Shown: piece by piece, positions 59,288-64,000 of the stretch
Numbering within the stretch: position 1 is the stretch's first letter
How the letters are laid out: each line of letters opens with the position of its first letter
Assembly: GCA_038316435.1 (NCBI GenBank)
Contig: JBBQAQ010000014.1
Coordinates: forward strand, 1 to 64,000
Direction of reading: 5' to 3'
DNA from: JACJXF01 sp038316435
GTDB taxonomy: Bacteria > Bacteroidota > Bacteroidia > Bacteroidales > GCA-2748055
DNA: 64,000 bases
Position numbers and translations under genes: made by a program
The notes under the pieces: generated by a model
Seen by the model: the letters and a program-made list of their open reading frames with translations, nothing else
What the model was told of the DNA's origin: nothing
Database searches by the model: none

Positions 59288-62200
59288 TTAGATAAGGTTC
59301 ACGCTCAAACCAAGACCTCTGAGTTCGTGTAAGAGAACATTCAGAGATTCAGGAATTCCAGCGGGAGGCATTGGTTCGCCCTTAACGATTGCTTCATAGG
59401 CTTTCGCACGGCCAACAACGTCATCGGATTTGATTGTAAGAATTTCCTGGAGAATATTGGATGCCCCGAATGCTTCGAGTGCCCAAACCTCCATTTCACC
59501 AAATCTCTGACCTCCAAACTGTGCTTTACCACCAAGAGGCTGCTGAGTGATAAGTGAGTATGGTCCGATTGAACGGGCATGCATCTTATCATCAACCATA
59601 TGACCCAGTTTCAGCATATAGATAATACCTACAGTTGCTGGCTGGTCAAAACGGTCACCGGTACCTCCATCATAAAGGTAAGTCTTACCAAACCGTGGCA
59701 ATCCTGCTTTAGTGGTATAATCGGTAATTTCTGAAATTTTTGCTCCATCGAAAATTGGAGTTGCAAACTTCATATCCAGTTTCATACCTGCCCAAGCAAG
59801 AACAGTTTCGTAAATCTGTCCAAGGTTCATACGGGAAGGTACACCAAGAGGGTTAAGAACGATATCTACAGGAGTACCATCTTCGAGGAAAGGCATATCT
59901 TCGTCGCGAACGATTCTGGCAACAATACCCTTGTTACCGTGGCGACCAGCCATTTTATCTCCAACAGTGATTTTCCTTTTCTTAGCAACATACACTTTTG
60001 CAAGTCGAACAATACCTGTAGGTAGTTCATCACCAATTGTGATATTATATTTCTTCCTCTTATAAGTTCCGTCGAGCTCCTTATATTTGATAAGGTAATT
60101 ATGCAGAAGGTTTTTAATGGTATCGTTTTTATCTTTATCAGTGGTCCATTTGCTGGGGTTGACATTGTTAAAATCGATTTCCTGAAGAGTCTTCTGAGTA
60201 AACTTAACGCCTTTAGCGATAATATCTACAGCATAATAATCTTTCACACCCTGTGAAGTTTTTCCGTTAACAAGAATGAAAAGTTTGTCAACCAGTTTAC
60301 TTCTAAGGTCTTCGATGCTTCTTGTGAATTCCTCATCAATTTTATCGATGATTGGTTTGGTAGTAACCTTAGCTTTTCTGTCTTTCATTGAACGGGAGAA
60401 AAGTTTTTTATCGATTACCACACCAAATAAAGAAGGGCCAGCTTTCAGTGATGCATCTTTAACGTCACCCGCTTTGTCGCCGAAGATAGCTCTAAGAAGT
60501 TTTTCTTCAGGTGAAGGATCAGATTCTCCTTTTGGAGTAATCTTTCCGATAAGAATATCGCCAGGTTTTACTTCAGCACCGATGCGGATAAGTCCGTTTT
60601 CGTCAAGATTTTTAGTGGCTTCTTCAGATACGTTGGGGATATCAGACGTAAGTTCTTCAAGACCTCGTTTGGTATCTCTAACTTCGAGAAGGTATTCATC
60701 AACATGGATAGAAGTGAAAACATCTTCACGAACCAGACGTTCAGAAAGAACGATTGCATCCTCAAAGTTGTAACCTTTCCAAGGCATGAATGCCACCATA
60801 AGGTTTCTACCCAGAGCAAGTTCTCCGTTTTGAGTTGCATAACCTTCGGTGAGTATTTCGCCGATTTTTACCTTCTGACCTTTTGAAACAATTGGCGAAA
60901 GGTTAACACATGTACTCTGATTTGTTTTTTTGAATTTCGGAAGTTTGTAGCGTTTGATGTCATCATCGAAACTAACAAATTTCTCTTCTTCAGATCTTGA
61001 ATACCGAATTACGATTTCGTTAGCATCAACAAATTCCACAACACCATCACCTTCTGCAAGCACCTGAAGACGGGAGTCGCGCACAACAACGTGTTCGATA
61101 CCTGTTCCAACAATTGGAGCTTCAGGGTGAATAAGTGGTACAGCTTGGCGCATCATGTTAGATCCCATGAGTGCGCGGTTGGCATCATCGTGCTCGAGGA
61201 AAGGAATGAGAGATGCTGCTATTGATGCGATTTGGTTAGGAGCAACGTCCATAAGTCCAACTCCTTCTTTATCAGAAAGAGGGAAGTCACCGTTAAAACG
61301 GGTTTTCACCTTCTGATTTTCGAAGTTTCCTTTTTCATCAAAAGGAGCATTTGCCTGAGCAATAATTTGTTCTTCTTCTTCCTCTGCACTCAGGTAGATA
61401 ATTCCACCATCGCTAAGGTCGATTTTTCCAGCTTCAACTTTACGGTATGGCGTTTCAATAAAACCAAGGTTATTGATTTTCGCAAATACGCAAAGAGAAG
61501 AAATAAGTCCGATGTTTGGACCTTCAGGAGTTTCAATCGGGCAAAGGCGTCCGTAATGGGTATAGTGAACATCACGTACCTCAAAACCAGCTCTTTCTCT
61601 GGACAAACCGCCAGGCCCGAGTGCGGATAAACGACGTTTGTGCGTCATTTCCGAAAGTGGGTTGGTTTGGTCCATGAACTGTGACAGCTGGTTGGTACCA
61701 AAGAATGAGTTGATAACGGAAGAGAGAGTTTTTGAGTTAATCAGATCGATAGGTGTAAAGACCTCATTATCTCTGACGTTCATACGTTCGCGAATAGTTC
61801 TTGCCATTCTGGCGAGACCAACGCTGAACTGGTTCATCAGCTGCTCTCCAACTGTTCTAACCCTTCTGTTACTAAGGTGATCGATATCATCAACATCAGA
61901 TTTTGAGTTGATCAGTTCGATCAGGTATTTTATAATCGCGATGATATCCTGTTTAGTAAGAACTTTGGTATCATTAGCGATATCGAGATTCAGTTTTTTA
62001 TTGATTCTGTAACGTCCAACTTCACCTAAGTCGTAACGTTTATCTGAGAAAAAGAGTTTGTCGATAACATCCCTTGCAGTAGCTTCATCGGGAGGCTCGG
62101 AATTTCTGAGCTGGCGATAAATATGCAGGACAGCTTCTTTTTCTGAGTTACATGGATCTTTTTGCAGCGTATTGTAAATAATTGCAAAATCGATCATGTT

Positions 62201-63100
62201 AGCTGTTTCCTTATGAAGCAGAATTGTTTTTGCTCCGGAATCAACGATCAGGTCAATATGTTCGTTTTCGAGAACGGTTTCACGGTCAATGATTACTTCA
62301 TTTCTTTCAATTGAAACCACCTCACCTGTATCCTCGTCAACGAAGTCTTCTGTCCAGGTTTTGAGAACCCTTGCAGCAAGTCGATGTCCGACGAGTTTTT
62401 TAAGAGCAGTTTTAGAAACTTTGATTTCATCAGCGAGATCAAATATTTCCAGAATATCTTTATCACTTTCGTAACCAATTGCGCGGAGCAGGGTAGTTAC
62501 AGGAAGTTTTTTCTTACGGTCGATATAAGCGTACATGACATTATTAATGTCGGTAGCAAATTCGATCCATGAACCTTTAAATGGGATAATTCTAGCGGAG
62601 TAGAGTTTTGTTCCATTTGCATGGAGACTTTGTCCGAAGAACACACCAGGTGAACGGTGGAGTTGGGAAACTACAACTCTTTCAGCGCCATTAACTATAA
62701 ATACGCCTCTAGCAGTCATATATGGAACTGTACCCAGGTAAACATCCTGAATAACGGTATCGAAGTCTTCGTGCTCCGGATCCGTGCAATACAGTTTCAA
62801 TTTTGCTTTAAGAGGTACGCTATAGGTTAACCCGCGCTCTATGCATTCGTCGATAGAATATCTGGGAGGGTCAACGTAGTAGTCAAGGAATTCCAGAACA
62901 AAATTATTTCTGGTATCAGAAATTGGGAAGTTTTCCTGGAATACCTGGAAAAGGCCTTCTCTTTTTCTGTTTTCAGGAGTTGTTTCGAGTTGAAAAAAGT
63001 CTCTGAATGATTTCAATTGCACTTCCAAAAAATCGGGATATTCGAGTTGATTTTTGTTGGAAGAAAAACTAATCCTCTGATTTGTTTTAATGCTTGACAT
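59288..63100 (-). CDS. rpoB: DNA-directed RNA polymerase subunit beta
   Basis: 1270 residues, the usual Bacteroidota length. Landmarks: the rifampicin region SQFMDQTNPLSEMTHKRRLSALGPGGLSRERAGFEVRD near 500-540 with the ordinary wild-type residues, GRNLMVAFMPWKGYNFEDAI, KRKITVGDKMAGRHGNKGI (catalytic lysines and His) and the C-terminal GGQRFGEMEVWALEAFGA. It lies between rplL and rpoC in the standard order. Confidence 0.98.
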   Translation of the reverse strand: MSSIKTNQRISFSSNKNQLEYPDFLEVQLKSFRDFFQLETTPENRKREGLFQVFQENFPISDTRNNFVLEFLDYYVDPPRYSIDECIERGLTYSVPLKAKLKLYCTDPEHEDFDTVIQDVYLGTVPYMTARGVFIVNGAERVVVSQLHRSPGVFFGQSLHANGTKLYSARIIPFKGSWIEFATDINNVMYAYIDRKKKLPVTTLLRAIGYESDKDILEIFDLADEIKVSKTALKKLVGHRLAARVLKTWTEDFVDEDTGEVVSIERNEVIIDRETVLENEHIDLIVDSGAKTILLHKETANMIDFAIIYNTLQKDPCNSEKEAVLHIYRQLRNSEPPDEATARDVIDKLFFSDKRYDLGEVGRYRINKKLNLDIANDTKVLTKQDIIAIIKYLIELINSKSDVDDIDHLSNRRVRTVGEQLMNQFSVGLARMARTIRERMNVRDNEVFTPIDLINSKTLSSVINSFFGTNQLSQFMDQTNPLSEMTHKRRLSALGPGGLSRERAGFEVRDVHYTHYGRLCPIETPEGPNIGLISSLCVFAKINNLGFIETPYRKVEAGKIDLSDGGIIYLSAEEEEEQIIAQANAPFDEKGNFENQKVKTRFNGDFPLSDKEGVGLMDVAPNQIASIAASLIPFLEHDDANRALMGSNMMRQAVPLIHPEAPIVGTGIEHVVVRDSRLQVLAEGDGVVEFVDANEIVIRYSRSEEEKFVSFDDDIKRYKLPKFKKTNQSTCVNLSPIVSKGQKVKIGEILTEGYATQNGELALGRNLMVAFMPWKGYNFEDAIVLSERLVREDVFTSIHVDEYLLEVRDTKRGLEELTSDIPNVSEEATKNLDENGLIRIGAEVKPGDILIGKITPKGESDPSPEEKLLRAIFGDKAGDVKDASLKAGPSLFGVVIDKKLFSRSMKDRKAKVTTKPIIDKIDEEFTRSIEDLRSKLVDKLFILVNGKTSQGVKDYYAVDIIAKGVKFTQKTLQEIDFNNVNPSKWTTDKDKNDTIKNLLHNYLIKYKELDGTYKRKKYNITIGDELPTGIVRLAKVYVAKKRKITVGDKMAGRHGNKGIVARIVRDEDMPFLEDGTPVDIVLNPLGVPSRMNLGQIYETVLAWAGMKLDMKFATPIFDGAKISEITDYTTKAGLPRFGKTYLYDGGTGDRFDQPATVGIIYMLKLGHMVDDKMHARSIGPYSLITQQPLGGKAQFGGQRFGEMEVWALEAFGASNILQEILTIKSDDVVGRAKAYEAIVKGEPMPPAGIPESLNVLLHELRGLGLSVNLI

Positions 63101-63148
63101 GTATGATTTGGGATTATATTGAACTTAAACTAATAAAATAGCAAAAAG

Positions 63149-63189
63149 GCTTAGAATCCAGCCCGACTATTTTCGGTCTGGGATTCTAA
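63149..63189 (-). terminator. Attenuator-like hairpin between rplL and rpoB
   Basis: TTAGAATCC-rich arms at 63151-63166 and 63173-63189 form a 16-bp stem (one bulge, one mismatch) with a 6-base loop. On the minus strand the stem is followed by GCCTTTTTGC. It sits about 30 bases after rplL and 50 before rpoB, where a partial terminator would lower polymerase synthesis relative to ribosomal proteins, as known for other bacteria. Confidence 0.65.
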
Positions 63190-63217
63190 ACCCTGAAAGT
63201 GTTTATAAGCCTTTGCC

Positions 63218-63595
63218 TTATTTAAGTTCAACTTCTGCTCCTGCTTCGATTAATTGTGCTTTTAAAGATTCTGCTTCGTCTTTAGATACACCTTCTTTGA
63301 TAGGTGCAGGTGCAGCATCAACAACTGCTTTTGCTTCTTTAAGACCTAAGCCAGTCAGATCTTTTACTAATTTAACGATTTGGAGTTTTGCGGGACCAGC
63401 ACTTTTCAAAATAACATCAAAAGTTGATTTCTCAGCTACTTCAGGGGCTTCGCCACCAGCAGCAGGGCCTGCAACAGCAACTGCAGCAGCAGCTGGTTCA
63501 ATTCCGTATTTATCTTTTAAAACTGAAAGTAATTCGTTTACTTCTTTAACTGTCAATTCAACTAACTGACCTGCAAGTACATTAATATCTGCCAT
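63218..63595 (-). CDS. rplL: 50S ribosomal protein L7/L12
   Basis: 125 residues: N-terminal dimerisation helices (INVLAGQLVELTVKEVNELL), an Ala/Gly-rich hinge (AAAAVAVAGPAAGGEA) and the C-terminal factor-binding domain (LQIVKLVKDLTGLGLKEAKAVVDAAP). It forms the ribosomal stalk with L10 and recruits translation GTPases. 30 bases after rplJ. Confidence 0.97.
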   Translation of the reverse strand: MADINVLAGQLVELTVKEVNELLSVLKDKYGIEPAAAAVAVAGPAAGGEAPEVAEKSTFDVILKSAGPAKLQIVKLVKDLTGLGLKEAKAVVDAAPAPIKEGVSKDEAESLKAQLIEAGAEVELK

Positions 63596-63625
63596 CGTAT
63601 TTAATTTTAGAAATGTTATTAAAAA

Positions 63626-64000
63626 TTATTCTTTTTCTGATAATGTTTTGAGTGCTCCTGCGAGGTTACGTCCAGGTGCAGAGATTGCTGAAAGCAAGCC
63701 CTTCATTGGAGACTGCAGTAACATTAAAACATCACCGATAAGTTCTTCCTTAGATTTTATGCTGGAAAGAGCATCGAGTTGATTATCACCGATGTAAATC
63801 GATTCTTCCACCCAAGCTGCCTTAAGAATTGGTTTCTCATTCTTTCTGCGAAACTCTTTAATAAGTTTTGCAGGCAGGCTGTTCGTTTCTGTGAACATTA
63901 TGGATGTTGAATCTTTCAATACATCAAACAGCGGTGAATAGTCAACACTAGACTTTTCGAGTGCTTTTCTAAGGAGGGTATTTTTGACAACCAGCAACTG
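63626..64000 (-). CDS. rplJ: 50S ribosomal protein L10, 5' end outside window
   Basis: The reading frame continues past the window edge; the visible 124 residues begin QLLVVKNTLLRKALEKSS, which corresponds to about residue 50 of the family. The remaining sequence (SIMFTETNSLPAKLIKEFR, LLSAISAPGRNLAGALKTL) is the normal C-terminal part, ending in the helix that binds L7/L12. The true start lies beyond 64000. Confidence 0.95.
   Translation of the reverse strand, partial: QLLVVKNTLLRKALEKSSVDYSPLFDVLKDSTSIMFTETNSLPAKLIKEFRRKNEKPILKAAWVEESIYIGDNQLDALSSIKSKEELIGDVLMLLQSPMKGLLSAISAPGRNLAGALKTLSEKE

Noticed and set aside
1..64000. CRISPR arrays, tRNA or rRNA genes
   Set aside because: No regularly spaced repeats and no tRNA cloverleaf or rRNA-like segment was noticed on reading through the intergenic sequence.

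Overview
The window is a piece of a chromosome from an anaerobic, fermentative, hydrogen-metabolising member of the Bacteroidota. Four things point to the lineage: a CarboxypepD_reg/TonB-dependent receptor, an S46 dipeptidyl-peptidase, a decayed type-IX-secretion sorting-domain tail and Bacteroidota-type TAnnTTTG promoter boxes. The anaerobic energy genes are an ADP-forming acyl-CoA synthetase, NAD-linked [FeFe]-hydrogenases and an acyl-CoA dehydrogenase with an Etf pair that resembles bifurcating types. No tRNA, rRNA or CRISPR array was seen.

Layout. 1-1350 is decayed accessory DNA: a truncated secreted-protein gene, an attC-like hairpin and a deleted IS5-type insertion sequence. 1351-19000 is mostly housekeeping: acyl-CoA synthetase, a secreted protein, an S-box SAM riboswitch with metY, a TonB receptor co-transcribed with a TM1266-like hydrogenase-system regulator, a DEAD-box helicase, PEP carboxylase, a NitT/TauT-type ABC transporter and ribF. 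19049-39983 is a hydrogenase island of about 21 kb. 40247-41145 is a BlaI repressor followed by fused gene fragments. 41149-44398 is nikR-larB-larC-larE (nickel-pincer cofactor). 44581-50502 holds a DPP11-type peptidase, maf, a UbiA family enzyme, kdsC and neighbours. 50653-54335 is acyl-CoA dehydrogenase-etfA-etfB. 54582-64000 is the rplJ-rplL-rpoB-rpoC-DUF3467 block, ending in a clear terminator.

Hydrogenase island. There are three minus-strand operons and one plus-strand operon. (i) 35804 to 31285 encodes a complete HndB/HydB/HydA/HydC-type NAD-linked hydrogenase with a canonical active-site domain. (ii) 27419 to 19049 encodes a second, diverged HydC-HydB-HydA set, then a hydrogenase-domain histidine kinase, a response regulator, a receiver-kinase hybrid and the NADH sensor Rex. 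(iii) 39857 to 36015 encodes two DRTGG proteins, two HATPase proteins, a PHP-domain protein and a hydrogenase-domain iron-sulfur protein. (iv) 27742 to 31146 on the plus strand encodes a small thioredoxin-like ferredoxin, a hydrogenase-like PAS protein that has lost three of the four H-cluster cysteines, and a PP2C/SpoIIE-type phosphatase.

The most interesting signal is that five paralogous hydrogenase domains sit together and differ stepwise at the proton-relay position (Cys, Asp, Asp, Phe, Asn) while changing from enzyme to sensor to apparent pseudo-enzyme. Palindromes of the form TTGTTAT-N4-ATAACAA lie before the first gene of all three minus-strand hydrogenase operons (one of these copies is degenerate) and before the TM1266-TonB operon. 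They resemble Rex operators, and the rex gene ends one of these operons. I infer one redox/H2-responsive regulon in which Rex reads NADH/NAD+ and the sensor hydrogenases feed a two-component system, a PP2C phosphatase and HATPase/DRTGG partners.
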